Origin: Verrucomicrobiota bacterium
GTDB taxonomy: Bacteria; Verrucomicrobiota; Verrucomicrobiia; Limisphaerales; UBA9464
DNA: 51,464 nt
Reading direction: 5' to 3'
Assembly: GCA_008933025.1 (NCBI GenBank)
Contig: WBXI01000006.1
Location: 1 to 51,464 of the forward strand
Of this stretch, positions 25,323-36,225 are shown in pieces. The notes beneath the pieces are model-generated. The model made no database searches and was not told the origin of the DNA. It was given only the letters and a program-made list of their open reading frames with translations. A program made the position numbers and the translations under genes. The first letter of the stretch is position 1; every line of letters begins with the position of its first letter.

Positions 25323-25375
25323 GCCCGCAGTTTCCCATCGCCCCGGCGCCCGTGCTGTGTCCCCATCTCGCGCCG

Positions 25376-26581
25376 GTGAACGGTCAGGGATCCGAATTCG
25401 ACGTGGTGGTGATCGGCGGCGGTGCCGCGGGCCTCTTTTGTGCCCGCACGGCCGGGCTGCGGGGGCGGCGCGTCGTCGTCCTCGAGCACAACGCTCGCCT
25501 CGGGAACAAGATCCTCGTCTCCGGCGGCGGCCGCTGCAATTTCACCAACGTCGGCGCCACCGCAGCCAATTACGTCACCAGCGGCAGCCCGCACTTCGCC
25601 AAGTCCGCCTTCGCCCGTTTCACCCCCGCCGATTTCCTCGCCCTCGTCGAACGCCACGGCATTGCCTGGAACGAACGGAAGCTCGGCCAACTCTTCTGCG
25701 TCCAGAGTTCCCGCCAGATCCTGTCCATGCTCGAGGCCGAGTGCGCCGCGGCCGGCGTCGCCATCCGGACCCAATGCCGGGTCGGCGGTGTTTCCCGCAT
25801 TCCCGGCGAGGGAACCCTGCGCTGGGAAATCGCGACGGATGGCGGTCCGGTGCGCGCCGCGTCGCTGGTCGTTGCCACCGGCGGACTCTCGTTCCCCAAA
25901 CTCGGCGCGACCCCGTTCGGCTACCGGGTCGCCGAACAGTTTGGTTTGAAGCTCGTCGCGCAGCGCCCCGGCCTCGTGCCTTTGACGTGGAATCCGCCGG
26001 ACCATGCGTCCTACGCCGACCTCACCGGCCTCGCCATCCTGGTCGGGGCCCAGGCCGGTCCCGACACCCCGGTCTTCCGCGAGAACGTCCTCTTCACGCA
26101 CCGCGGCCTCAGCGGACCGGTCATCCTCCAGGTCTCCAACCAGCGCCAGCCGGGCGAACCGATCCATCTCGACCTGCTCCCCGGCCTCGATGTCCCGGCA
26201 TGGCTGGCGGACCGCTCGCGCGGCGGCCAGACGTTGAAGCAGGCGGTTCGCGGCCTGTGGCCGGAACGATTCGCGTCCGCATGGTGCGCGCGCAATGCCC
26301 CCGAACGACTGCTCGGCCAATGGTCGCGCAAAGACCAGGAAACCGTCGCCGCAGCGATCCAGGCGTGGACCATCGCGCCGGCGGGGGACGAGGGATACCC
26401 CAAGGCCGAGGTGACGTTGGGCGGCGTGGACACGGCGGAATTGTCCTCGAAGACCATGGAAGCACGGAAGGCCCCCGGGTTGTATTTCGTGGGCGAGGTG
26501 GTGGACATGACCGGTTGGCTGGGCGGCTACAACTTCCAGTGGGCCTGGGCCAGCAGCCATGCCGCGGGCCAGGCGGTCTGA
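25376..26581 (+). CDS. HI0933-family FAD-dependent oxidoreductase
   Basis: A 401-residue flavoprotein of the HI0933/BaiN type. It begins with the dinucleotide-binding motif VVVIGGGAAGLFCARTAG, then the family hallmark LGNKILVSGGGRCNFTN. Later it has VVATGGLSFPKLGATPFGY, RENVLFTHRGLSGPVIL and the C-terminal VGEVVDMTGWLGGYNFQWAWASS. Its precise substrate is generally unknown. No ATG lies near the motif; the GTG at 25376 (NGQGSEFD) is chosen, and a GTG at 25352 is an alternative adding 8 residues. Confidence 0.88.
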   Translation: MNGQGSEFDVVVIGGGAAGLFCARTAGLRGRRVVVLEHNARLGNKILVSGGGRCNFTNVGATAANYVTSGSPHFAKSAFARFTPADFLALVERHGIAWNERKLGQLFCVQSSRQILSMLEAECAAAGVAIRTQCRVGGVSRIPGEGTLRWEIATDGGPVRAASLVVATGGLSFPKLGATPFGYRVAEQFGLKLVAQRPGLVPLTWNPPDHASYADLTGLAILVGAQAGPDTPVFRENVLFTHRGLSGPVILQVSNQRQPGEPIHLDLLPGLDVPAWLADRSRGGQTLKQAVRGLWPERFASAWCARNAPERLLGQWSRKDQETVAAAIQAWTIAPAGDEGYPKAEVTLGGVDTAELSSKTMEARKAPGLYFVGEVVDMTGWLGGYNFQWAWASSHAAGQAV

Positions 26582-26675
26582 ACGCCCGGCGCGTTTCGAG
26601 TTTCATGACCGGGGCGCCCACGCCCGCCCCCATGCTTGAAACTTCAAGCTTCCGGTTCGAAACTCCCCGCACGCA

Positions 26676-27962
26676 ATGGCCGTGAACCGCAAAGCCCCGC
26701 CGCGCTCCAGTTTCCTCGACAAGGTGCTGGGTCGGTTGGATCGGCTGGATTCCGAGGGTCTCCAGTCCGTGGTCCAGCGCCTCGCCCGCGAACGCGGGTT
26801 CCTCGAGACCCTGTTCAATTCCATCGAGGACGGCGTGATCGTCGCCGACAACCAGGGGCGCGTGGCCTATTTCAACGCGGCCGCGATGGCCCTCGTCGGC
26901 TTGCCGACCCAGGGCGCCGAAGGCGAACCGGTCCGCCGGTTCCTTCCCGAAATCGACTGGGACCACATCCTCGCCCAGGACGAGGCCGGCGGTCCGGCGG
27001 TGCACCGGAGCGAATTCGAGATCCAGTACCCCCGCCCCCGCTACATCCGTCTCTATGCCGCGCCGCTCGACGGCGACGCGCCCGGCAGTTCCGGGGTCGC
27101 GCTCATCCTCCACGACGCCACCGAGGCCCGCCAAAAGACCACCGAGGCCATCGAGACCGAGCGCATCCACGCGCTGACACTGCTCGCCGCCAGCGACGCC
27201 CACGAGATCGGCAATCCCCTCAACGCCCTCCACATCCACCTGCAACTGATCGAGCGCGACCTGCGCAAGCTCCGGCTCCTGCACGGGCTCGGGACCGGCG
27301 ACGCCTCGGAACGCCGCCGTGCCCGGGGCACCCGGACGGCCCCGGCCCCGGCCGACATCGAGGAAATCCTCGCGCGGACCGAGGGCTACCTCGGGGTGGC
27401 GCAGGGAGAGATCGGGCGTTTGGACTACATCGTGACCCAGTTCCTGCAGGCGTTGCGGCCGACGCCCCCGCGATTCCAGACCGGATGTCTCAACACCACG
27501 GTGCGCGAGACGCTGGAGTTGCTGCGGCCGGAGTTGGGCAACCGGCAGATCACCGTCGCCGACCAACTCGCGCGCACCCTGCCGGACGCGCGGTTCGACC
27601 CCGCCCAGTTGAAGCAGGTGTTCGTGAACCTGGTGAAGAACGCGATGCAGGCGATGAGCACGGGCGGTAGGCTGACCTTGGCGAGCGGGGCGACGCCCGA
27701 TGGCGTTTGGATCTCCGTGGCCGACACCGGGACGGGGATTCCGGCGGAGCGGCTCTCGCGGATTTTCGAGCCGTTCTTCACCACCAAACAAAAGGGCTCC
27801 GGACTCGGGTTGATGATCGTGCAACGGATCGTCCGCGACCACGGTGGGCGCATCGAATTGGACAGCCGGGTGGGACGGGGCACGACTTTCAAGCTCTGGC
27901 TGCCGTTGGCGGAGCGAACCCCCCTGGGATTGCCGGCGGCGGACGGCGGACGCCCGGCATGA
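26676..27962 (+). CDS. PAS-domain sensor histidine kinase (NtrB/AtoS-like)
   Basis: A 428-residue soluble kinase. The PAS domain is at about residues 40-150 (LFNSIEDGVIVADNQGRVAYFN). The phospho-acceptor region is SDAHEIGNPLNAL (His176), where the usual HExxNPL reads HEIGNPL. An Ala/Arg-rich linker at about 205-225 is followed by a complete ATPase domain: N-box VFVNLVKNAMQAM, G1 DTGTGI, F-box FEPFFTTK, G2 GSGLGL. No membrane segment is present, so the signal is cytoplasmic. The sigma-54 activator gene follows 49 bases downstream, so they form a cognate pair. Confidence 0.92.
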   Translation: MAVNRKAPPRSSFLDKVLGRLDRLDSEGLQSVVQRLARERGFLETLFNSIEDGVIVADNQGRVAYFNAAAMALVGLPTQGAEGEPVRRFLPEIDWDHILAQDEAGGPAVHRSEFEIQYPRPRYIRLYAAPLDGDAPGSSGVALILHDATEARQKTTEAIETERIHALTLLAASDAHEIGNPLNALHIHLQLIERDLRKLRLLHGLGTGDASERRRARGTRTAPAPADIEEILARTEGYLGVAQGEIGRLDYIVTQFLQALRPTPPRFQTGCLNTTVRETLELLRPELGNRQITVADQLARTLPDARFDPAQLKQVFVNLVKNAMQAMSTGGRLTLASGATPDGVWISVADTGTGIPAERLSRIFEPFFTTKQKGSGLGLMIVQRIVRDHGGRIELDSRVGRGTTFKLWLPLAERTPLGLPAADGGRPA

Positions 27963-28011
27963 CGGCACAAGTCCGTTTCCCCCGGGCCCGGAGTCGGTTA
28001 GCATCGACCCC

Positions 28012-29381
<1,370 letters not shown>

Positions 29382-29382
<1 letters not shown>

Positions 29383-31184
29383 TGAAACAACCGCCCCGGG
29401 GTCTCCAGGACCTCATCCACTCGCTGGAATCCGGCGTCGTCCGCCGGTTGATCCGCTGCTTCCTCGTCGGTCTGCTCGGGGTCGGGGTCCTCGCGCTGTA
29501 TCTCTTGACCGAGGCCCGGAATTTCTCGAACCCGGAAGCCATGGAGATGGCACAGGTCGGCCGCAACCTCGCCGCCGGCCGCGGTTTCACCACCCATTTC
29601 ATCCGGCCCGTCAGCCTCCAGTACCTGAAGCAACGCGCCGTGGACCGGGGTCTTTCGCAAGACAGGCTCCTGAAGCGCGCCCATCCGGACCTGCAGAATC
29701 CGCCGCTGTTCCCCGCGATGATCGCGGGTCTCTTCAAGGTACTGCCCGCAGGCTGGATGAACGGGTTGCCGGCGCGGGTCGAACGCTCCCGCCCCCCCGC
29801 CGAGATCGCCATCACCTTCATGAACCTCGGCTGGTTCGCGCTCGGCACCTGGCTGATTTTCCGGCTCGGCGCCCGGCTCTTCGACGGCAGCGTCGGTGGT
29901 CTCGCCGCCGCGGCCTACGCCGGCACCGAGGCGTTCTGGCGTTTCTCGAGCAACGGCCTTCCAACGCCCTTCCTCATCGTTCTCGTCGTCCTCCTGATCG
30001 AGTTGTTGACCCGGCTCGACGACATCGGGGCGGAACTCGCCCCCGGCGTGGTGCCACCCCTCGCGCCCCCCCTGAAACTCGCCGCGCTCCTCGGCGTGGT
30101 TCTCGGCGTCGGATTCCTGACCGAATACGCGTTCGGCTGGCTGGCGATACCCACCGTCGTCTGGCTGCTGGTCACCCACGTGCGGCGGTGGAGCACCAGC
30201 GCCGCTTGCCTCGCCGTCTTCCTCCTCCTCGCCACGCCTTGGCTCGCGCGGAATTACCAGCTCAGCGGGCATGTCTTCGGAACCGCGGGAATCGCCTTGG
30301 TCGAGGGCACCGCCAAGTTCCCCGAAGCGACCGCCGAACGCTACATCCACGCCCCGAAGGAAATGCCCGACGTCACCGAGCTCCGGGTCAAACTTTCGGT
30401 CAATCTGGCCGAGATCCTCCGCAATTCGATCCCGCGAATCGCCGGGAGTTGGATGACCTGCCTGTTCATCGCCGGATTGGTGTTGCCGTTTCGCCGGTCC
30501 GGATTGCGGCGGCTCCGGTGGTTCACGGTGGGTTCCCTCGCCCTCTTCGCCGTCGTCCAGGCCTTTTGCCGCACCCAGGGTTCCCATCTGGTCCCCGACG
30601 TGAATCCCGAGAACCATCTCGTGCTCCTCACCCCGGCGATCTTCCTGCTCGGTTCCGCGCTGTTCTTCAGCCTCATCGACGGAACGGAATTCGGGCACGA
30701 TCTCTTCCGGTCGTTGTTCGTCGGCGGCGCCTGGATCGCCTTCAGCCTGCCACTCCTCACCTGCCTGCTGCCTCCCCGCACCTATCCCCTGATCGAGCCG
30801 ACCTACCGCCCCGACATCATCCGCGACATCACCGGATACACCCAACCCGGCGAACTCCTCATGAGCGACATTCCTTGGGCGGTGGCATGGTACGGGGACC
30901 GCGATTGCATCTGGCTCCCGCTCCAACTGCAGGATCCGGGCGGCGAGGATTTCTACGCCATCAATGATTCCGAACGGGACGTGGCGATGCTCTACCTGTC
31001 CCCACTGACGACCGAACAACCGCTCCGGCGGGCATTGGCGACCGACGAGTTCGTGTGGGGGCGTTTCTACATGGACGCCTTGGTGCGCCGCAACCTGCCC
31101 ACCGGCTTCCCCCTGAAGTACGGCTACCCGGGTTCTGCCAGCAACGGGCACCTCCTTCTCGCCGACCGGCCCCGTTGGGAGTGA
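29382..31184 (+). CDS. Multi-pass PMT/GT39-like membrane protein
   Basis: A 600-residue protein with about 9-11 hydrophobic segments. A large first loop after TM1 holds the acidic NPEAMEMAQVGRNLAAGRGF, the region where ArnT/PMT-type (GT-C fold) glycosyltransferases carry catalytic acidic residues. Long stretches such as VRRWSTSAACLAVFLLLATPWLARNY and a C-terminal soluble part (about 475-600) support the GT-C reading. These enzymes move sugars from polyprenyl-phosphate carriers on the outer face. The ATG overlaps the NtrC stop by one base, which suggests that signalling and the transferase are expressed together. The acceptor is unknown. Confidence 0.75.
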
Positions 31185-31190
31185 TGGGGA

Positions 31191-32312
31191 TCAACGCGGC
31201 GCGGTGCCCCGGATCCAACCGGCCAACCGCGCCGTGTTCGACGCCAATTCGTAGCGTTCGAGGAACCGCGCCCGGCCGGACGCGGCACGGGCACGGCATT
31301 CCGACGGCGAAGCCAACGCTTCCATGACCATCCGCTGGATCGTTCCCGGCGTGGCGTCGGGCAGCATCCAACCCGACCGCCCGTCGTCGAGGATTTCGCG
31401 GGCCGCTCCCACCGGGGAAGCCACCACCGGCGCTCCAAAGGCCTGCGCTTCCAGCAACACGATGCCGAACGTCTCCAACGACGACGGAAACACAAACAGC
31501 GAGGCGCGTTGCCAAAGATCCTTCCACACCGCGCTGCCGGCCTCCACGCCCCGATGCACGGCCATTCCCGGAATCGCCGGCACGGCGTCGCGGGTCACCA
31601 CGTCGAGGTCGCAATGTTCCCGCAGCCCGTTCTGCCACGCCTCGACCAGCGCCGCCCCCCCTTTCCTTCGGAAATCACCCCCGACGAACAACAGCCGGGG
31701 TCTTCCCGTCCTTGGGACGCCGTCGTCCTCCATGCCAGGGTCCCGCAGGGAAGGCGGAAGACGATGCACCGTCGCCGGCAAGTCGGGATGATGCCGCCGC
31801 AGCGCCGACACCACGTGATCCGACCACGGCAACAAGCCGGTCGCGTGCCGGAACAACCGACGCTCGCGATTCAGGAGCCAACGCAGCGTCAGGGGATGAA
31901 ACCAACGCGCGGCAGCCGTCGGTGCGAACCATGGCGACCGCCGCAATTCGTCGAATGTCGCGTCCAGCGCGACCCAGCAGGGCACGTCGGCCGCCACGTC
32001 GGGCAACAGCAGTCCCACGCTCTGCGTGTTCACCACGACGGCATCGATGCGCACCCGACGTCGCAACGCAACCAACTGCTCGGCCGCGTGCCGACTCGTT
32101 GCGCGCCGCCACCGGACCGCCAGAAAGTCGAGTCCAAGGCGGTTCAAGCCGCGGATCCCGCGCTCGGCAGACCGATGCTCCGGCGGCAACGGCATGGCAT
32201 CGATCCGATGGGGAACGATCCCCAGCCCTGGATTCTCCGTCAGTTCGGCCACGAACCGCGGCAGATACGAGGTGTGCCCGAGAGTGTTCTCGTTGATGAA
32301 GGCGACATTCAT
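31191..32312 (-). CDS. GT4-type glycosyltransferase
   Basis: A 373-residue GT-B fold transferase. The N-terminal half starts VAFINENTLGHTSYLPRF, and a VHRLPPSLRDPG hinge precedes RPRLLFVGGDFRRKGG. The C-terminal domain has FVFPSSLETFGIVLLEAQAFGAPVVASPVGAAREI, the nucleotide-sugar binding E-x7-E segment of GT4. It follows another GT4 gene by 34 bases on the same strand and converges on the membrane protein at 31184. The donor sugar is unknown. Confidence 0.88.
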   Translation of the reverse strand: MNVAFINENTLGHTSYLPRFVAELTENPGLGIVPHRIDAMPLPPEHRSAERGIRGLNRLGLDFLAVRWRRATSRHAAEQLVALRRRVRIDAVVVNTQSVGLLLPDVAADVPCWVALDATFDELRRSPWFAPTAAARWFHPLTLRWLLNRERRLFRHATGLLPWSDHVVSALRRHHPDLPATVHRLPPSLRDPGMEDDGVPRTGRPRLLFVGGDFRRKGGAALVEAWQNGLREHCDLDVVTRDAVPAIPGMAVHRGVEAGSAVWKDLWQRASLFVFPSSLETFGIVLLEAQAFGAPVVASPVGAAREILDDGRSGWMLPDATPGTIQRMVMEALASPSECRARAASGRARFLERYELASNTARLAGWIRGTAPR

Positions 32313-32346
32313 GCCGCGTCCGAACGTGCCATGCCCCCCACGGTTT

Positions 32347-33477
32347 TCATGCCCTGCTCCCCGTGCCGCAAATGGCACGGAATCTCTCGGCCAATGCCTC
32401 CGTGACCCGGCCAGGATCGTTGCGTCGGCACGCCAATTCGCGACCCGCCAAACCCATCCGCGCCCCAAGTCCTGGCTCCAATGCCAACCGCTGCAAGGCA
32501 CCCGCCCCGGCCCCGCCGGTTTCCATGGAGACCGGCATCCCTCCCTCGCCGCTGACCCAGCAAGTGATCGGGTCGGGGTGATGGACCACCGGCAATCCGG
32601 ACGCGATGGCTTCGAGGATGGCGATCGAAAACGGCTCCGCCAACGCGCCCAGGATGTAGCAGTCCGCCGCGCGATAGAGGGACTCCAGCCGCGCGCGGGG
32701 AATGGCACCGAGAAATTGCACGCGATCCCCCAGCGTGCGTCGCGCTTCCTCCCGCACCGCGCCCGCCCCGTCCTCGTCTCCGCCGGCCGAAACCAAACGC
32801 CAACCCGGGCCAGCCGCCGCCACTTCCCGAATCACGTGATCCAACCGCTTTCCCGATACCCGACCGACCGGCCCCACGGTCAAGGCGACCATCGCATCGT
32901 TCGGGATCCCGAATTCCGCGCGGATCGATTGCTTCTCACCCGGCACGGGTGGCCGGAATCGGTCGAGCTCGACGAAGTAGGGTACCACGAAGAACCGGGA
33001 CAGGCGTTCGGGACGGACCACCATGGCGGCTTCCTCCAGATAACGGGGTGCCAAGAGGTGGATGCCATCGTAATCCTGCAGCCAACGCGGGCTGAGGCGC
33101 ATCCCGTCGCTGAAGACCACCTTGGCTCCGTGGAACCGGCGGAATCGCTTGAGATTCCACGCCAAACTCGGATCCCCGCAGAACGCGAGATCGATCCGCC
33201 GCCGTCTCAATCGGAGGATGCTTGGCAGCACGGCGGACATCTGTTCGATGTGGTATCGCGCACCCCAACTGGCGGGCCGAACGATCCACGAGAGCCGGCT
33301 GATGGTCGGGATCGGCAGCGTCGGACATGGCCAGCCTTCGAGGCGGGACGCCCCCCAAAGCTCCACGTCGACACGCGGGGCGAGGTTCCTGGCCAACTCA
33401 CCGATCCATGTCTCGATACCCCGGCGCACTCGTCCAAGCCCGCTGGATATCAGCGCAATCTTGGGATCCACGGGCAT
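32347..33477 (-). CDS. GT4-type glycosyltransferase
   Basis: A 376-residue GT-B transferase. It starts PKIALISSGLGRVRRGIETW, a typical GT4 acceptor-loop region, and contains VALTVGPVGRVSGKRLDHVIREV at the inter-domain hinge and CYILGALAEPFSIAILEAIASGLPVV in the donor-binding domain. The ATG at 33477 is chosen; a TTG seven codons upstream is possible. Together with the gene at 31191 it probably builds a cell-surface or secreted polysaccharide. Confidence 0.87.
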   Translation of the reverse strand: MPVDPKIALISSGLGRVRRGIETWIGELARNLAPRVDVELWGASRLEGWPCPTLPIPTISRLSWIVRPASWGARYHIEQMSAVLPSILRLRRRRIDLAFCGDPSLAWNLKRFRRFHGAKVVFSDGMRLSPRWLQDYDGIHLLAPRYLEEAAMVVRPERLSRFFVVPYFVELDRFRPPVPGEKQSIRAEFGIPNDAMVALTVGPVGRVSGKRLDHVIREVAAAGPGWRLVSAGGDEDGAGAVREEARRTLGDRVQFLGAIPRARLESLYRAADCYILGALAEPFSIAILEAIASGLPVVHHPDPITCWVSGEGGMPVSMETGGAGAGALQRLALEPGLGARMGLAGRELACRRNDPGRVTEALAERFRAICGTGSRA

Positions 33478-33587
33478 GGCTTTTGAACTTCGATCCAAAG
33501 GATTAACCCTAAGGGCGTTTGCATCCGCGGACTAGGCGGGCGGGCCGGGCCATGTTCACCCTTCCACCCATCGACCCGCCAAAGAAA

Positions 33588-33616
33588 AAGGGCGCGACCC
33601 AGAGGATCGCGCCCTT
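33588..33616 (-). terminator. Terminator of the PEP-CTERM gene
   Basis: A 10-bp perfect stem (33588-33597 with 33607-33616) has a 9-base loop and is followed on the minus strand by a T-rich run (the a-rich 33581-33589 on the plus strand). It lies 18 bases after the PEP-CTERM stop. Confidence 0.85.
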
Positions 33617-33634
33617 CTTAGAACCAACCTGAAA

Positions 33635-34255
33635 TTACTGACGGCGGCGCCAGAGACCGAAGGCGACCAAGCCGACACCGGCAACCATCGCGTAGGTTTC
33701 GGGCTCGGGAACCACGTACTGGAAGTTCACGGCCTTGAAGCGGGTACCAATGCCAACCGTTCCGAAGGCAGCGACATCGCTCTCGAAGTTCAACCCAATG
33801 TTGCTGTGGGTCGGAACGGAGTCACCATTCTGGTTGTCACCCAAAACGTTCAAGTTGCCAGCAGCATTGGCATACAGAACGTACAGGCCAGCACCGAGAT
33901 TAGCGCCACCCGTGGTGGTGTAGATATAACCGCCGCTCGAAGCGCCGGAGCTAACGGACCACGAACCGACCGTGGTGAAGGCACCAAACGGGTTGGACGT
34001 ACCGCTCGTGGACTTGATCAGCGTCAACGTGGTCGAACCTATCAGGCTGCCGTCGCCCAACTCGTCAAACAGGCCAACGTCAGAAACATAGATGCCCGAG
34101 GTCACGGTGAACATCGTGCCAACCTTGTCGAGCTGGTTCCCGAAGATCGAGTTACCGTTGTCGTCGGGGTTGGTGTTAAAGATGGTGGCGTACGAGACAG
34201 TCTGCGCCCCTGCGAGGAGGGCGACCGCCAGAAGGCCTTTAGTCATGGATTTCAT
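33635..34255 (-). CDS. PEP-CTERM secreted protein
   Basis: A 206-residue protein with a signal peptide (about 1-23, cleaving after VSYA). The Ser/Thr/Gly-rich beta mature part is followed by the sorting signal VVPEPETYAMVAGVGLVAFGLWRRRQ: a PEP motif, hydrophobic helix and Arg-rich tail recognised by exosortase. It is probably released into, or retained in, extracellular polymer. Base composition is visibly less GC-rich than most neighbours. A TTGACC near 34318-34323 on the minus strand could be a -35 box, but no clear -10 was seen. The two adjacent glycosyltransferases fit the usual link between exosortase substrates and exopolysaccharide. Confidence 0.9.
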   Translation of the reverse strand: MKSMTKGLLAVALLAGAQTVSYATIFNTNPDDNGNSIFGNQLDKVGTMFTVTSGIYVSDVGLFDELGDGSLIGSTTLTLIKSTSGTSNPFGAFTTVGSWSVSSGASSGGYIYTTTGGANLGAGLYVLYANAAGNLNVLGDNQNGDSVPTHSNIGLNFESDVAAFGTVGIGTRFKAVNFQYVVPEPETYAMVAGVGLVAFGLWRRRQ

Positions 34256-34380
34256 AGTCGGAAGTTCGGTTTCGCTAACTCAGTTCTTTGAGCTTTCTGC
34301 CACGCAATCAACCCAAGGTCAACGTCTTTTTGGGGAAATGTCGGCGTCGCCCGCCTCGATCCACCCATCACCAATGAAAA

Positions 34381-34411
34381 CGCCGCGATCCCCGACATCG
34401 GGATCGCGGCG
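34381..34411 (-). terminator. Terminator of the DUF481 gene
   Basis: A 12-bp perfect stem (34381-34392 with 34400-34411) encloses a 7-base loop, followed on the minus strand by TTTTC. It lies 19 bases after the DUF481 stop. Confidence 0.85.
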
Positions 34412-34430
34412 GTTGATTCCCGCTCGTGCG

Positions 34431-35165
34431 TCAGAACTTGTACTTGATGCCCGCCAGCAGGCGGATGTCGTTTTCCTTCCGACCCAACGCCGGCTTGCTC
34501 CGGTAGTTGTCCCCGAGCGTCAGGGTCGCCGAAAGCTTCTCCGTCAAGTCCGCCTCCAGGGTCGCCTGCGCGGTGATCACGTAGTTCGCGAACCGATCCA
34601 CCTGCGGGCTGTAGTCCGCTTCCTGCACCAAACGGACCTTGTCGTTGAACTTGTGGGTGAACTTCTCGCCCAAACGCACCGTGAAATACCGGCGGGCCGG
34701 CGAACGCTCGAATTGCTCCAGCACGAGGCCGGGACCCGCCTCGAAGCTCAGCGTGCTCTTGTCGTTCTTGATCACGTAGTAGCCAACACCCGGATTCAAC
34801 GACACGCGGTACTTGATGTCCGCCACCCTGTCCTGTCGGGCATCGACACGGCCCAGAAAGTAGAACCGGTCGTCGATCAGGCGGTTGTACTGGAGCGACG
34901 CCCCATAGTTTTGCGCGGTCGTCGTGCGAACGCCCGTGGTCTGGTCCTTGTTGCTGCCGTAGACCGCGTCCAATCCGGCACTCAACTCGTTCTTGTCCCA
35001 TTTCTTGAGCCCAAGAAGGTTGCCGCCGGCCAGCAGCGTGTCCGAATTGCCCTTGTTGACGGCCACGTTGACCGTGGCCGATGTCTGCCAACCTTTGTTG
35101 TCTTCCGCCCGGAGCGAAACGGCCGCCGCCAAGGCGGCCAACACCACGAATTGTGAATGCTTCAT
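34431..35165 (-). CDS. DUF481 outer-membrane beta-barrel protein
   Basis: A 244-residue protein with a signal peptide (about 1-20, SLRA|ED) and a series of amphipathic strands: SATVNVAVNKGNSDTLLAGG, then YGASLQYNRLIDDRFYFLGRVDARQD, ending RLLAGIKYKF with a terminal Phe. The GNSD element and the strand pattern fit DUF481 (YdiY-like). The role is unknown, perhaps a salt- or acid-stress outer-membrane protein. It is probably monocistronic, with its own terminator. Confidence 0.87.
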   Translation of the reverse strand: MKHSQFVVLAALAAAVSLRAEDNKGWQTSATVNVAVNKGNSDTLLAGGNLLGLKKWDKNELSAGLDAVYGSNKDQTTGVRTTTAQNYGASLQYNRLIDDRFYFLGRVDARQDRVADIKYRVSLNPGVGYYVIKNDKSTLSFEAGPGLVLEQFERSPARRYFTVRLGEKFTHKFNDKVRLVQEADYSPQVDRFANYVITAQATLEADLTEKLSATLTLGDNYRSKPALGRKENDIRLLAGIKYKF

Positions 35166-35319
35166 AACGTAGAGGCGCGTGAGTAACCAAGCGCCCCCGC
35201 CGCTGCAACGGCTTTCTCCGTCCCACCGCCCCGATCCCCGCGGCTCGGCACCGTCGTGATCGACCTCGCCCCCCGGTGCGCGTTGACGCCAACAACCCCG
35301 CCGGAGGCACACCCCGACC

Positions 35320-35799
35320 TCATTCCGGAAGGTCCACCGACGCCACCGCCATCGCCGCGATGCCCTCCTCGCGGCCCACGAAACCCATCCGCTCGTTCGT
35401 CGTCGCCTTCACCCCGACTTTCCCCGGGGGAATCCCCAGCGCCGCCGCGATGTTGGCCTTCATCGCCGCCAGGTGCGGGTAAATCTTGGGCTGCTCCGCC
35501 GCCAGCGAGGCGTCCACGTTCACGATTCGTCCCCCGCGCTCCCGGACCCGACGCGCCGCCTCTTCCAGAAAGATCCGGCTCGGCGCGTTTTTCCACGCCG
35601 CGTCCGTGTTCGGGAACAGATGCCCGATGTCCACCTCCCCGATGGCGCCCAGCACGGCGTCCGTCAACGCGTGCATCAGCGCGTCCGCGTCGCTGTGGCC
35701 TTCCAACCCCTTCGCATGCGGGATCTCGACCCCGCCGAGCACCAACCGCCGGCCTTCCACCAAGGGGTGGACGTCATACCCGATTCCAACGTGAACCAT
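35320..35799 (-). CDS. ispF: 2-C-methyl-D-erythritol 2,4-cyclodiphosphate synthase
   Basis: A 159-residue enzyme of the non-mevalonate isoprenoid pathway. It cyclises CDP-ME-2-phosphate to MEcPP and releases CMP. Zn ligands are visible as Asp9 and His11 (GYDVHP) and His43 in the same region as [13 protein letters not shown]. The C-terminal [21 protein letters not shown] is the CMP/IPP-binding segment. The length is normal. The ATG at 35799 gives the standard [11 protein letters not shown] start. It is divergently transcribed from the small gene at 35904, with no ispD beside it. Confidence 0.95.
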   Translation of the reverse strand: MVHVGIGYDVHPLVEGRRLVLGGVEIPHAKGLEGHSDADALMHALTDAVLGAIGEVDIGHLFPNTDAAWKNAPSRIFLEEAARRVRERGGRIVNVDASLAAEQPKIYPHLAAMKANIAAALGIPPGKVGVKATTNERMGFVGREEGIAAMAVASVDLPE

Positions 35800-35903
35800 T
35801 CCCGGACCTTGCCCCCGCCGGCGCCCCGGCGCCAGCCGCGTCGCGTCGACCGCCCAACTTCCCCTCTTCCCCACGGGGCATTCGCACGCCATCCTCCCCG
35901 GCC

Positions 35904-36188
35904 ATGGGCGCGAAAGCAGACATCGGTTGGACCACGGAGGGTGAAGACGGCATCAAGCGCCATGTCTACGCGCAACACGTCGGCACCGAGTGGCGCTTCT
36001 TCGAACGTCCCAAACGCCGCGGATCCGAGATCGAATGGATTCCCATGGAGGAACCGCCGCTGGCCGACTGGCTCGAATTGCTCGACGCCCTCGAACGCGG
36101 CTACGTGCGCCGTCGCTACAAACCCGAGCACATCGCGCAGGTCCGCAATCGGATCCGCGAGTTGTTTCCCGACTTCAAGCGGCCCTGA
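35904..36188 (+). CDS. Small conserved hypothetical protein
   Basis: A 94-residue soluble protein rich in Trp and charged residues ([56 protein letters not shown]). It has no signal peptide or recognised domain. The compact composition and strong start suggest a real gene, perhaps a regulatory or adaptor protein. It is 37 bases before the methyltransferase and probably co-transcribed with it. Confidence 0.7.
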   Translation: MGAKADIGWTTEGEDGIKRHVYAQHVGTEWRFFERPKRRGSEIEWIPMEEPPLADWLELLDALERGYVRRRYKPEHIAQVRNRIRELFPDFKRP

Positions 36189-36225
36189 CCCCACCCGGGG
36201 CCAAGTTCCACTGCCACTCCGGACC

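Noticed and set aside
33588-34411. Hairpins as CRISPR-like repeats
   Set aside because: They are two unrelated single stem-loops with T-runs, each directly after a gene, so they are terminators; no repeated units with spacers exist in the window.
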